A stretch of DNA of 64,000 nucleotides. Source: Maribellus maritimus (lineage in GTDB: Bacteria > Bacteroidota > Bacteroidia > Bacteroidales > Prolixibacteraceae). Both the position numbers and the translations under genes were made by a program. The notes beneath the pieces are model-generated. The model ran no database searches, was not told the origin of the DNA, and worked only from the letters and a program-made list of their open reading frames with translations. The stretch spans positions 62,001-126,000 of the forward strand of contig NZ_JAIKLE010000010.1 of assembly GCF_022267315.1 (NCBI RefSeq). Reading direction: 5' to 3'. Below are positions 9,455-17,940 of this stretch, in pieces; position 1 is the first letter of the stretch; every line of letters begins with the position of its first letter.

Positions 9455-9556
9455 GTCGTTTAGTTAATTTTTCCCGCCCCTGAAGGGGAGCAAGACAAGT
9501 CCCCTTTAGCGGATTTAGGGGTAAATTGACTTGTAATTTTTCCGAAACTAAACGAC
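9455..9556. repeat. Nested palindromic repeat element (MITE/REP-like)
   Basis: Outer 11-bp arms GTCGTTTAGTT (9455-9465) and AACTAAACGAC (9546-9556) enclose a hairpin CCCCTGAAGGGG (9477-9488) and an inner inverted pair ACAAGTC (9495-9501) / GACTTGT (9528-9534), plus CCCCTTTA / TTAGGGG. The minus strand contains CCCCTAAATCCGCTAAAGGGG, similar to the CCCTAAA-type dispersed palindromes common in Bacteroidota genomes. It fills the gap between the permease and ATPase genes. Only one copy is in the window, so its dispersed nature is inferred. Confidence 0.6.
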
Positions 9557-9575
9557 ATTGTTTTCAAAATGATTA

Positions 9576-10739
9576 TTATTCTTCGTGTAATGCAATTGCC
9601 GGTTGTATTTTAACCGCTTGTATGCTTGGAATAAAGCTGGATATAAAAACCAGCATATAAATAATAAAAACCGAACAAAGAATGGCCAGCAGGTATATTT
9701 CATCTTCAATTTCAAAAGCATGCAGAAGGGGAAATTGAACGGCAATCAGGATTCCGGGAATAAATCCAAGAGTGGTTAATACAAGCATTTCCCCGATAAA
9801 TTGCTGGTAAATTTTTCCGGCTGACGCGCCAACCGACTGACGTAACCCAATCTCGGGAATACGATTATTAATGTTGTACCAGAGAATTCCCAGAAGCCCC
9901 AGAATGATATTCAGAATAAGAAAGATACATACGCCGCCAAATAATAGAATGGGAATCCAGGTACGCTGGAAGGCGTCCTTTCGGTAGTTGGACAATGGCT
10001 CAACTTTGATGGTCCAGTCTTTGGCAATATTGGAGGCTGTTTGGATCAGCTGCTCCTCAAAAGCAATTCCTGCATCGGGTTTTACTTTTAACAGGAAAAT
10101 CCTATCAAAATGATTGGGTTCGAAGCGGGAAAAAAAATTATTTGGTTCTTCTGAGTATTCCCCTTTTAATTTAAATTGTTCAACCACCCCGACAACTTTA
10201 TATACTCCGGAATGAACGATTTCTCCAATTGCATTCTCGTCTCCAAACATGGCTTCTTTTAATTTCTGATTGATTACAATCGGAATTTCTTTGTTGCCTT
10301 CATCTGTTTTGTTATACCAGCGGCCTTGTTTCAACTTAATACCAAGCACTTCTGCAAAAGCATCATCACTTTGCACGCGGTTTGTTGAAATTTTCAAATC
10401 ATTATAATGCATGGTTGTTGAATAGGTACTCTGGGAATAAGGCAAATTACCCGATGTATTTGATAAAGATAGAACATCTGGCATGGATAAAATATTTCTC
10501 CTTAATTGGTCTATTATCAATTCATTTTGCTCATCACTCAATCCTGCACCCCAGATATTCATGTTCACCACCCAAACGTTTTCATAATCGAAGCCGGTTG
10601 GTTCAAGATAACTTCTTGTGTTTTTAAGAACCATGGCAAAAAGAGCGAACAACAGCAGAAATGAAATAAACATTTCCACAATCATTAACGTACTTCTTCT
10701 TTTGCGTTTCCAGATTAATTTGAATATTGACTTTATCAT
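9576..10739 (-). CDS. ABC transporter permease, FtsX/MacB family (second of pair)
   Basis: This 387-aa permease has one N-terminal membrane helix (about 20-40), a MacB_PCD-type periplasmic domain (about 45-260) and three C-terminal helices with the FtsX motif IPEIGLRQSVGAS. It ends IQPAIALHEE, a typical terminus for these permeases. Its start overlaps the upstream permease gene by 4 bases. The two permeases probably form a heterodimer driven by the ATPase encoded downstream. MacB-like systems push substrate through a TolC channel or remodel envelope lipoproteins; the substrate here is unknown. Confidence 0.9.
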   Translation of the reverse strand: MIKSIFKLIWKRKRRSTLMIVEMFISFLLLFALFAMVLKNTRSYLEPTGFDYENVWVVNMNIWGAGLSDEQNELIIDQLRRNILSMPDVLSLSNTSGNLPYSQSTYSTTMHYNDLKISTNRVQSDDAFAEVLGIKLKQGRWYNKTDEGNKEIPIVINQKLKEAMFGDENAIGEIVHSGVYKVVGVVEQFKLKGEYSEEPNNFFSRFEPNHFDRIFLLKVKPDAGIAFEEQLIQTASNIAKDWTIKVEPLSNYRKDAFQRTWIPILLFGGVCIFLILNIILGLLGILWYNINNRIPEIGLRQSVGASAGKIYQQFIGEMLVLTTLGFIPGILIAVQFPLLHAFEIEDEIYLLAILCSVFIIYMLVFISSFIPSIQAVKIQPAIALHEE

Positions 10740-11983
10740 AATTCACCTCCTTTTAGCGATTCAACAATTTGTAAGCGCGACATGCGGTAAGCCGGCAGTA
10801 CCCCGGAAATAAACCCAAACAAAAAACAAAAAAACAAGCCGGTAAAAAAGATGCGGAAGTTCAATGGAAACCCTTCTGAAGGTATAATACCTGTGGGTTG
10901 AAAAAACTTCAGTACGATAAACGAAAAAATAAAGGCAATAACACCGCCGAGAATCGTAAGAACAATGTTTTCAGTCAAAAATTGTCCAGTTAAGGCAATT
11001 TTAGTCGCACCAAATGATTTCCTGATCCCAATCTCCGACAAACGTTCACTTATCCGGGTCGTGTTCATACTGATTAGATTTAGAGAAGGGATAAATAACA
11101 AAATGAATATAACTGCTGACAGCAGGATACTAAAAGTTTTTTTGTTGACGGGGCTAAACCGGATAAAATCTTCAAGAACAGATTCAGCATGACAGTCAAT
11201 AAAATTCATTCCGTTAAAAGGGAAATCTATTTTTTTCAGCGCCGCCTGAAATTCACTTTCAATTTTTGGTAAATCACCTCTCTTTTTTGCAAGTAAAATA
11301 GCTGAGTAACCTCCATCCAGCTTTTTAACTGACAGATCGTTTTTCGTTGTAGTTATGGGTACCCAAACATTTCCGTAAGCATACTGGCTGGTAAAAGGAA
11401 CGTCTTTTACAATGCCGATAATCGTATAATTAATTTTGTCCATTTCTACCTGCTTCCCAATGGCATCCTGGCTCTCGTTGAAAATTGTTTTTGCGACAGA
11501 CTCAGATATTACAGCAACCTGTTGGGCATCTTCTACTTCATTTTTATTATAAGGCCGGCCCGCAATGAATTTAAAATCAAGAACATTCCAGAATTCATCG
11601 TCTGTATGTCTTATTTTCAGTTCTAACTTTTGTGCGTTAATATAACTGTTTACTGATGTTACAAAATTTGAGTTTATTGAAACTTTCAATGGTGTTTCTA
11701 AGGTCCGGGCATAATTATCAAGCAAGTAATAACTTGGAGATCCTCCAATATAATTGTTGTAACTGTTTTTTCCAGTCTGTTCATCCCAAATTCTCACATT
11801 ACTAATAAAGGATATCCGGTCTAACTTTTTTGCCGGATAATTCGATTTGGTAAAGTAATCGAAAAACGAAGCGGCAACTATAAGTATGATTAATGTAAAA
11901 CTGATGCCAAACAAACTGATAAATGTAAACAGCTTGTTACGCATCAGCACTTTCCAGGTAATTTTTAAATAGTTTTTTATCAT
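10736..11983 (-). CDS. ABC transporter permease, FtsX/MacB family (first of pair)
   Basis: This is a 415-aa permease. It has an N-terminal helix (about 20-42), a MacB_PCD periplasmic domain (ISFISNVRIWDEQTGKN onward) and three C-terminal helices with the conserved RLSEIGIRKSFGATK coupling-helix motif and the terminal RMSRLQIVESLKGGEL. It begins 11 bases after the TolC-like gene and overlaps the next permease by 4 bases. It is a paralogue of that neighbour with the same four-helix layout, which supports a heterodimeric transporter. Confidence 0.9.
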   Translation of the reverse strand: MIKNYLKITWKVLMRNKLFTFISLFGISFTLIILIVAASFFDYFTKSNYPAKKLDRISFISNVRIWDEQTGKNSYNNYIGGSPSYYLLDNYARTLETPLKVSINSNFVTSVNSYINAQKLELKIRHTDDEFWNVLDFKFIAGRPYNKNEVEDAQQVAVISESVAKTIFNESQDAIGKQVEMDKINYTIIGIVKDVPFTSQYAYGNVWVPITTTKNDLSVKKLDGGYSAILLAKKRGDLPKIESEFQAALKKIDFPFNGMNFIDCHAESVLEDFIRFSPVNKKTFSILLSAVIFILLFIPSLNLISMNTTRISERLSEIGIRKSFGATKIALTGQFLTENIVLTILGGVIAFIFSFIVLKFFQPTGIIPSEGFPLNFRIFFTGLFFCFLFGFISGVLPAYRMSRLQIVESLKGGEL

Positions 11984-11994
11984 GACATCTGATT

Positions 11995-13494
11995 TTAATT
12001 GATTGTCGAAAGTTGTCTGTTGTTTTCAAAATCATGCAGAGTAAGTATCCGAATAGTATAATAAGTCACCCAGTAATCGCGCAATGCCGTAATGTAATCC
12101 TGCCGGGCGTAGTCTTTTTGTTCCAGCGCAATATTATACTCGGTAAGGCTAATATCTTCGGCAATGTACCTTAACCGGGCAATTTCGTATCGTTCAGTTG
12201 CAGTTTGGTTGGCATCCCGGGTGTATTCGATAAAACCTTGTAACATGCTGAAGTATTCAACCTGTGTAATGATTTCCTGCCTGAAATTTATTCTATCCTG
12301 TTCAACGGTATGTTCTGCCAGTTTTAAATTTGCCAGGGCTGTTTCACGCTTTGCTTTGGCTCTGCCCCAATCAAGAATGGGTATAGACAGTCCAATATTG
12401 ACTGTTTGAAGCGTTTGCGGCTCTCTGTAAAGAGATGTAACATCATTTGCCACATTGGTTGTTCCGTAACTTAACTGCAGGTTGGCATTCAGTCCGCTTT
12501 CGCGTTTAGCTTTAACCAGGTCTCTTTGGGCCTCCAGTACTTCGCGTTTAAAAGCCAAAGAACGCTGGCTGTTTTCAAGTGCTTTTTCAACAGCCATCGA
12601 ATCGTCGATAAAAAAATGGTGAATTTTATCGGGTATTGCGAGTGTTGCTGTTTCTGTAACAAGTAAGCCCGTATATGAACTTAGTTCCAATTGTGAAGTT
12701 TCTCGTGAAAGCATGGCCTTTGACTTTGATTTCTGCGCTGTTATAACTCCAAATTTTAACTGGAGAAGTTCATTACGCGAGATTTTCCCCATGGCATATT
12801 TTTCCTGACCTGTTTTAAAAATGGTGTCGGCAGTTTGAAGATTGGCATTGGCAATCCTGAGATTAATTTGTGCAATCAGTAAGTTAAAAAAATGATACGC
12901 TGTATTATAAGCAATACGTTCGTTGTTTTCAATAAACTCCCGTTGCGATTCTTCATATTTTAATGGTTCAATTTTATTCATCCATTTTAATTCATTAAAA
13001 CGAAACACGGGCTGTTCAATTCCGATGTAAAATGGTGAATTGCTGTAGCTGTGCATATTTCCGTCGAAATTGTCCACGCGGCTAAGGTCTGAACTCAGGA
13101 ACAGTTTTCCCCCGGTAAGGCTGATATTTTGTTCCAGCGATATATCAACTGTGGCTTCACTTTGGTTCACCCTGCGGTAAACAATACTTCCATCGTCCTG
13201 CAATACAGGTATATTTCTATTTTGGTAAGGAAATTCTGAATTCAGCACAAGCTGTGGTTTATAGTTCGATTTGTAGGTTCTCCATTGCCAGTATTTGTTT
13301 TCTTTGGCGGTTTCAATCCGGATCGCCTCAGGAGAATTCTTTTGTGCGTACTCTATAATCTCATTTAATGTGTATGATTGACTGCAAACAGGATTTGTAA
13401 CAAAAAAAGTAAATAAAAGGAAAAAGAAACCTTTTCCAAGCTTGTGAACTCTGAAGAAGTTGGTTGCAAATATGGTCATAAAATCCTTTTTCAT
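11995..13494 (-). CDS. TolC-family outer-membrane efflux protein
   Basis: This is a 499-aa protein. The hydrophobic stretch FFFLLFTFFV ending near VCSQS marks a signal peptide preceded by an unusually long 20-residue n-region, so the true start may be one of the later methionines. The mature part opens with YTLNEIIEYAQKNSPE, the standard first helix of the TolC/OEP fold, followed by two OEP repeats with long coiled-coil helices (AKRETALANLKLAEHTVEQ). It forms the trimeric outer-membrane channel for the exporter encoded around it. It begins 6 bases after the adaptor gene. Confidence 0.92.
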   Translation of the reverse strand: MKKDFMTIFATNFFRVHKLGKGFFFLLFTFFVTNPVCSQSYTLNEIIEYAQKNSPEAIRIETAKENKYWQWRTYKSNYKPQLVLNSEFPYQNRNIPVLQDDGSIVYRRVNQSEATVDISLEQNISLTGGKLFLSSDLSRVDNFDGNMHSYSNSPFYIGIEQPVFRFNELKWMNKIEPLKYEESQREFIENNERIAYNTAYHFFNLLIAQINLRIANANLQTADTIFKTGQEKYAMGKISRNELLQLKFGVITAQKSKSKAMLSRETSQLELSSYTGLLVTETATLAIPDKIHHFFIDDSMAVEKALENSQRSLAFKREVLEAQRDLVKAKRESGLNANLQLSYGTTNVANDVTSLYREPQTLQTVNIGLSIPILDWGRAKAKRETALANLKLAEHTVEQDRINFRQEIITQVEYFSMLQGFIEYTRDANQTATERYEIARLRYIAEDISLTEYNIALEQKDYARQDYITALRDYWVTYYTIRILTLHDFENNRQLSTIN

Positions 13495-13500
13495 AGAGCA

Positions 13501-14808
13501 TCAGTCTTTTATAAAAAGTTGTTCAGATTTTTCATAATCTTCCATATCGGAAGTGACTATTTTTTCTCCTTTTGAAAGGTCTTTTATAATTTCAACATAG
13601 TCGATATTGCTTTCACCAAATTCAACTTCTTTTTGAATGAGTTTACCGTTCTCAACCACAAATACTTTTTGCCTGGTTCCTCCCTGGTAAAAAGCACCGT
13701 TTTTAACCCGCAGAACATTCTTTTTGAATGCGGTAACCAGGAATACATCAACTTTCATATTCGGACGGAGCAGGGGATGTTCCTTTTGCTGAAGCTTAAT
13801 TTTAAACTGAATCAGATTTTCTTCTATGGCCGGAGAAATACTGATAACTTGACCATCAATGTCGGTTTGCTTGTTAATACGTACAATTACATTGGCCCCG
13901 TTGCTTAATTTTTCTGAATGCATATCCGAGATACTTCCTTGCACTTCATAACTTTTAAGATTAGCAACTTTTACCATCTCTTCTCCTTCGCTGACTGTTT
14001 GCCCAATTTGATTATTTATCCAGGTTACTACACCTTTTTTGTCGGCTTTAATTGTTGCCCCGGCGATTTTATTTTCCAGTTCATTTATGTTGTTTTGCTG
14101 AATGCTAATTTCATAATTGAGGCCAACCAAATCTGCTTGCATCGATTTTTCACTGTTTTCAATGGTTTGGTTAATTTGTTCCAGTTCCAATTTTGCAATT
14201 TTCAAATTGAGTTCAGCTTTTTCAATTTTCTCCTTTGTGCCGCCACCAATGGAATTCAGATATCTTTCTTCCTTTAAATCTGTCTCCATACTTTCCACAC
14301 CTAACTCTTTGATGTTAAATTGAGTATTTAAATCAATGATTGTTTTTTCGAGCTGAAGCTTTAATCTGGTTGCATTATTCTTTTTTAATGCCAGTTCGTC
14401 TTTTAGTTTTTTTAACGCAGCGACCGAACTATTAATATCCAAAATCAAAATCGTATCTCCTGTATCGACCTCATTTCCCAAATTTTGATGTATTTCTACT
14501 ATTGCGGAAGAAATGGGGCTTGTTTTTATTTCTTCAAATTCGGGTAAGACTGTTCCTGAAGCCGACACGGTAGCTAAAACATCACCGGTTTCAACTGTTG
14601 CTACAAAAAAATTATGCGAACGAATAGTTGGTCTAATGAGTTGCCTCAAGCTAAATACTGAAATTATAAGAATAAGACCACCAATTACAATTCGTATTAA
14701 AATTGTTTTTTTACGTTTCTTTTTTACATCAGCAGGCAAGTCCCGATCCATTTGAATGATAATTTTGGCCATCCCTAAATCAAAAGGCATGCCGAAGCTG
14801 TATAACAC
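13501..14808 (-). CDS. HlyD/AcrA-type membrane-fusion (adaptor) protein
   Basis: This is a 435-aa adaptor and the first gene of the seven-gene export operon. After a basic segment (DVKKKRKKTI) comes a membrane anchor (about 33-52), a lipoyl/barrel-sandwich half motif, a long coiled-coil hairpin (about 130-240, rich in LKL/ELE heptads) and the second half with beta-barrel domains (GEKIVTSDMEDYEK near the end). It bridges the inner-membrane permeases to the TolC channel. The reading frame opens at 14808, but ATGs at 14772 (MAKIIIQ) or 14751 (MDRDLPADV) are more family-like starts. Confidence 0.9.
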   Translation of the reverse strand: MLYSFGMPFDLGMAKIIIQMDRDLPADVKKKRKKTILIRIVIGGLILIISVFSLRQLIRPTIRSHNFFVATVETGDVLATVSASGTVLPEFEEIKTSPISSAIVEIHQNLGNEVDTGDTILILDINSSVAALKKLKDELALKKNNATRLKLQLEKTIIDLNTQFNIKELGVESMETDLKEERYLNSIGGGTKEKIEKAELNLKIAKLELEQINQTIENSEKSMQADLVGLNYEISIQQNNINELENKIAGATIKADKKGVVTWINNQIGQTVSEGEEMVKVANLKSYEVQGSISDMHSEKLSNGANVIVRINKQTDIDGQVISISPAIEENLIQFKIKLQQKEHPLLRPNMKVDVFLVTAFKKNVLRVKNGAFYQGGTRQKVFVVENGKLIQKEVEFGESNIDYVEIIKDLSKGEKIVTSDMEDYEKSEQLFIKD

Positions 14809-14995
14809 TCATCTAATGCCACTTAAACCAAAACAGAAACAACAAAAAGTGTCCGATAATGAACAGCAGTGTTCGGTTTCGAATAGGTTTTAAATTTACC
14901 TTTAATAAATTTGGTGTATTTGTAAAGGTCAATAACAAAAAAAGCCCGAAATCAGTTGATTCCAAGCTTTTAGGAAATTTCGTTATTGTGATGCG

Positions 14996-15068
14996 AGCCA
15001 CTCACGGGACTCGAACCCGCGACCTGCACATTACGAGTGAGCTGCTCTACCGGCTGAGCTAAAGTGGC
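14996..15068 (-). tRNA. tRNA-Thr (anticodon CGT)
   Basis: Read on the minus strand, the 73-nt sequence folds as a cloverleaf. The acceptor stem GCCACTT pairs with GAGTGGC (one G-U), there is a D-arm GCTC...GAGC, a seven-base anticodon loop CTCGTAA with anticodon CGT at positions 34-36, and a T-arm with TTCGAGT between GCGGG and CCCGT. The anticodon stem has one U-U mismatch. The discriminator is T and CCA is not encoded. It reads ACG threonine codons. Confidence 0.93.
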
Positions 15069-15093
15069 CTTTGCCACGCAAGATTAAAACAAA

Positions 15094-15990
15094 TTATAAT
15101 TTAGCCTGCGCCTTTTCTATCATGTTTTCCCAAACCTGCCGCTGTTCTTTCATCGCTGCAACTTTATCTGCAGGATTAGTACGACACTCCAATAAAATCC
15201 AACCGGGATAATCTATTTTCACAAACAAATCCATCAACTCCTGATAGGGATAATCGCCCACATTTAGTTCACGAACATGGCAAATGTCCCCAAACTTATC
15301 TTTCACAAGATTAAAGTTGTATTCCAATCCCTGCCCATCCAAATCCTGGTCGTTGCAATTCCAACAAACAGTTGCACCTTTGTTTTCAACGTAATCCATC
15401 ATTGTTTTTATGTTGGGCAGTTGCTGCGTTTCCCGTCCATGTACTTCTAACCGGATTTGTTGCCCCATGTCAAGCGCCATTTTTCCGATTTCATTCAGCG
15501 CCTTTCCGATTTGTTCCAGAGTCTTTTCTTTTGAAACTCCATCAGGGAATGCATTGGGTTTTACTTTTACCCCCGAGCCACCTATATCCCTGCTTAGTTC
15601 AAGCCACTTCCGTGTATTTTCAATATGCTTTTTTAATACCGCAGGATCCGGAGAATGGTATTCTTCATTTGTTCCCATTCCCACAATCTCAACAGGAGAA
15701 TCGTTGAACTTTTTCTTCACCTCTGCCCGTTCTGCTGCTGTCATATTAAAATTAACACCATGTGCATGTTCAACGCGAAGCTCGACTCCCAACACCTGCG
15801 TTTCACTGCAATTTTTTATTATGGTAGGGATATCCCAGTCCTTTGCCCACAGATAAGTTACCAGTCCTAATTTCATTTTTGAACCTGCAACCTTACCCGA
15901 GGAAGCAAATAAACTTCCTGGAATTGCTGACGCGCCAACCAATAATGACAAGTTTCGGATAAACTCTTTTCTACTTTGATAAAATCTCAT
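15094..15990 (-). CDS. Exported sugar phosphate isomerase/epimerase-like TIM-barrel protein
   Basis: This 298-aa protein belongs to the xylose isomerase-like TIM-barrel (AP endonuclease 2) superfamily. The N-terminus SRKEFIRNLSLLVGASAIPG is a Tat-like signal (R-K instead of R-R) followed by a cleavable segment near LFASS. Metal-binding positions are suggested by VELRVEHAHG, LEVHGRE, WNCNDQDLDG, HVRELNVGD and ILLECRTNPADK. Bacteroidota encode many such periplasmic proteins near sugar-degrading genes, but no carbohydrate genes lie here, so the substrate is unknown. It is single, with the tRNA downstream. Confidence 0.85.
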   Translation of the reverse strand: MRFYQSRKEFIRNLSLLVGASAIPGSLFASSGKVAGSKMKLGLVTYLWAKDWDIPTIIKNCSETQVLGVELRVEHAHGVNFNMTAAERAEVKKKFNDSPVEIVGMGTNEEYHSPDPAVLKKHIENTRKWLELSRDIGGSGVKVKPNAFPDGVSKEKTLEQIGKALNEIGKMALDMGQQIRLEVHGRETQQLPNIKTMMDYVENKGATVCWNCNDQDLDGQGLEYNFNLVKDKFGDICHVRELNVGDYPYQELMDLFVKIDYPGWILLECRTNPADKVAAMKEQRQVWENMIEKAQAKL

Positions 15991-16066
15991 TGTTGTCAGA
16001 TTTAGTTGTTAAAAGATATTAAAGATATAATTCTCCGCTCAACTCTACAATATTGATTTATGAAAT

Positions 16067-16549
16067 ATGGCAAGATTTTCTACTTTTGTGCCGGAACAAA
16101 TACAAAAAAAGATGAAAGAAGCAGAAATTTATACGTCGAAGGGAGTAATGAAAATAAAATTCTTTGAGGAAGATGCACCTGGTACGGTAGCAAATTTTGT
16201 AAAACTCGCAAAAGATGGATTTTACGACGGATTAAATTTTCACAGGGTAATACCTAATTTTGTTATTCAGGGAGGATGCCCGGACAAAACCGGCGCAGGG
16301 GGCCCGGGTTATACTATCAAGTGTGAACTCGACGGCGACAACCAATACCACGAAAGAGGTGTTTTATCGATGGCGCATGCTGGCAAAGACACCGGTGGAT
16401 CACAGTTTTTTATTTGTCATAACAGGGAGAATACCAAACACCTCGACAAACATCATACTTGCTTTGGAAAAGTTTATGAAGGACTTGATGTAATTGATGA
16501 TATCAGGCAAGGTGATGAAATTGAAAAAATTGAAATTATTGAAGATTAA
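16067..16549 (+). CDS. Cyclophilin-type peptidyl-prolyl cis-trans isomerase
   Basis: This cyclophilin catalyses proline isomerisation. [13 protein letters not shown], the KTGAGGPGY region, [19 protein letters not shown] and the late [12 protein letters not shown] are the classic active-site blocks. No signal peptide is present, so it is cytosolic. The open frame gives 160 aa from 16067, but a TACTTTTG box at 16081-16088 lies inside that extension. The ATG at 16112 ([18 protein letters not shown]) fits the usual family start and gives about 145 aa. A strong palindromic terminator follows the stop. Confidence 0.93.
   Translation: MARFSTFVPEQIQKKMKEAEIYTSKGVMKIKFFEEDAPGTVANFVKLAKDGFYDGLNFHRVIPNFVIQGGCPDKTGAGGPGYTIKCELDGDNQYHERGVLSMAHAGKDTGGSQFFICHNRENTKHLDKHHTCFGKVYEGLDVIDDIRQGDEIEKIEIIED
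16081..16088 (+). promoter_or_regulatory. Bacteroidota-type -7 box before cyclophilin gene
   Basis: TACTTTTG is an exact match to the TAnnTTTG consensus of primary Bacteroidota promoters. It is 24 bases before the preferred ATG at 16112. A TTG at 16053-16055 is a poorly spaced -33 candidate. Confidence 0.4.
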
Positions 16550-16566
16550 TAACAGAATTCGATTTG

Positions 16567-16604
16567 TAAAAAAGGGATTTACGTGCACGTAAATCCCTTT
16601 TTTA
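16567..16604. terminator. Perfect 38-bp palindromic terminator
   Basis: The sequence is symmetric about 16585/16586, with a core of AAAAAAGGGATTTACGTG and its complement, ending in a six-T run. This is a textbook intrinsic terminator for the cyclophilin gene and could work from either strand. Confidence 0.9.
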
Positions 16605-16652
16605 TTTCCGGCATCCTCAATTTAGTTGTAAATTCCCTGATATTTTTTTCAA

Positions 16653-17369
16653 ATGATAAAAGAGTTAAGTTACAGTTTTGAAGAACTATCTTTAAATTTC
16701 CACGAAATTGAAGAATACATGGGTTTTGAAAAAGGTACCTCTCCCGATCCCTTTCCTGAACTCGTGAAAGCTGGATTATCAAAAGCCTCCGCTTTGTGTG
16801 ATATCAGAGGAGGAATAAAAGTCTTATCGCCTGCTGTTGTCGATAAAAAAAATAACCAGATAAGAACGGAGAAAACAGTTTTTTCCCCCGGAAAAATTGT
16901 CACAGCCCGTTTATTCCATGCAAGTTCGATTGCTTTGTTTGTTTGCACAGCAGGAAGCGAAATATCAGAACATTCAAAAAAAATGATCAAAGAGGGAGAT
17001 GCACTGGCCGGATACATTTTTGATACAATCGGTTCTTTAATAGTGGAAAAAGCCGTGGATAACATACAAGAATGGCTCAAAAATAAAATGGCACCCCGCA
17101 GATTAAATATTTCAGACCGGTTTTCGCCGGGATATTGCAACTGGGATGTTTCGGAACAACAAAAACTGTTTTCTCTGCTCCCTCCACAGTTTTGTGGTAT
17201 TACACTTTCTTCCTCATCGCTGATGAATCCAATAAAATCAGTAAGTGGAATAATTGGAATTGGCCCCGAATTAAAACAGAAAGGATATCAGTGTAACTGG
17301 TGCGATGATTTAAATTGTTTCTACGGAAAAATAAAGCGTCAAAAAAAACCTTTAAAAAAATCAGAATAA
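16653..17369 (+). CDS. Stand-alone vitamin B12-dependent methionine synthase activation-domain protein
   Basis: This 238-aa protein resembles the C-terminal AdoMet-binding activation domain of MetH. The signature RFSPGYCNW (156-164) matches the MetH RxxPGY AdoMet loop. DIRGGIKVLSP and CTAGSEISEH match other conserved blocks. A cysteine cluster C214-x2-C217-x4-C222 at the C-terminus is seen in free-standing members of anaerobes and suggests a metal or redox site. It would reductively remethylate or reactivate a corrinoid protein, probably a split MetH encoded elsewhere. No corrinoid or methyltransferase genes adjoin it. It sits alone after a terminator. Confidence 0.75.
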   Translation: MIKELSYSFEELSLNFHEIEEYMGFEKGTSPDPFPELVKAGLSKASALCDIRGGIKVLSPAVVDKKNNQIRTEKTVFSPGKIVTARLFHASSIALFVCTAGSEISEHSKKMIKEGDALAGYIFDTIGSLIVEKAVDNIQEWLKNKMAPRRLNISDRFSPGYCNWDVSEQQKLFSLLPPQFCGITLSSSSLMNPIKSVSGIIGIGPELKQKGYQCNWCDDLNCFYGKIKRQKKPLKKSE

Positions 17370-17513
17370 CTGTTGGAAATATCAATTCTTACTCATTTAT
17401 TTGTTGTAGTTATTGGAATACAAACGATAGCATAAAAACGTTTTGTGTGCTTTTTACAACAAGGCAAAAAACATTAGTAAAACATTGATTTAAAAAAACT
17501 TAACAAAGCAGAA

Positions 17514-17849
17514 ATGGCACCTGTTAATAAACCTAGGGTAATAAAAGATTACAACAAGTTAGACAAGGATCTACAAGAGCAGATAAAATTGGTTTACGCT
17601 GATGGATTTGCCGATAACCTGATTCACTTTTTTGATAAAAACGGAATTAAAGTTACTGCGCTTCCGTTTGAAACCGAAGACAAATACTACATGCTCCGGA
17701 TGACCGAAAACGAAGCGGTTCAGATTGTTGATGAAGATGATGATTACGATGATGACGGTTTCTTAAAAGACAATGTAAAACAGGATTACGAAGACAAATA
17801 TGCAGATCTTGATCATGTTGCGGATCAAATATCTGACGATGAGGATTAA
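17514..17849 (+). CDS. Conserved acidic hypothetical protein (111 aa)
   Basis: This is a cytosolic protein with no signal peptide. The N-terminal 70 residues look folded (VIKDYNKLDKDLQEQIKLVYADGF, then an ETEDKYYMLRMTENEAV strand region). The C-terminal 40 residues are extremely acidic, with a run EDDDYDDDG. It resembles small acidic proteins common in Bacteroidota genomes, but I know of no assigned function. It ends before a pair of terminator hairpins shared with the convergent yqeY gene. The acidic tail might bind metals or basic proteins, which is speculation. Confidence 0.75.
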   Translation: MAPVNKPRVIKDYNKLDKDLQEQIKLVYADGFADNLIHFFDKNGIKVTALPFETEDKYYMLRMTENEAVQIVDEDDDYDDDGFLKDNVKQDYEDKYADLDHVADQISDDED

Positions 17850-17850
17850 A

Positions 17851-17880
17851 AAAAGGAAGGATTTATCTATGAATCCTTCC
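17851..17880 (-). terminator. Terminator of the division cluster
   Basis: On the minus strand, GGAAGGATT (17880-17872) pairs with AATCCTTCC (17863-17855) and is followed by TTTTTTT, 60 bases after the yqeY stop. It is an intrinsic terminator for the leftward operon and could also act weakly on the rightward acidic-protein gene. Confidence 0.75.
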
Positions 17881-17908
17881 GTATACTTTAAATCAAAAGA
17901 CTAAAAAT

Positions 17909-17931
17909 AACCGCATAAACATGCGGTTTTT
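17909..17931. terminator. Bidirectional hairpin between convergent genes
   Basis: AACCGCAT (17909-17916) and ATGCGGTT (17921-17928) enclose a four-base loop and are followed by Ts on the plus strand. On the minus strand the stem is followed by ATTTTTAG. It probably terminates both the acidic-protein gene and yqeY. Confidence 0.75.
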
Positions 17932-17940
17932 ACAATTAGA

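Noticed and set aside
14809-14995. Possible sigma-54 promoter before the exporter operon
   Set aside because: I looked for GG-N10-GC on the minus strand; the nearest candidate (GG then GC at 8 bases) has the wrong spacing.
14813-15001. 62-aa minus-strand reading frame beside the tRNA
   Set aside because: It overlaps the end of the tRNA, has no family-like features and lies in a region expected to hold a promoter.
16567-16604. 38-bp palindrome as a regulator-binding site
   Set aside because: The GC stem, the T-run and the position 18 bases after a stop codon fit an intrinsic terminator better.
17401-17462. TTGTTGTA/TACAACAA inverted repeat before the acidic-protein gene
   Set aside because: The 8-bp arms are 46 bases apart in AT-rich DNA with no supporting motif; chance is likely.
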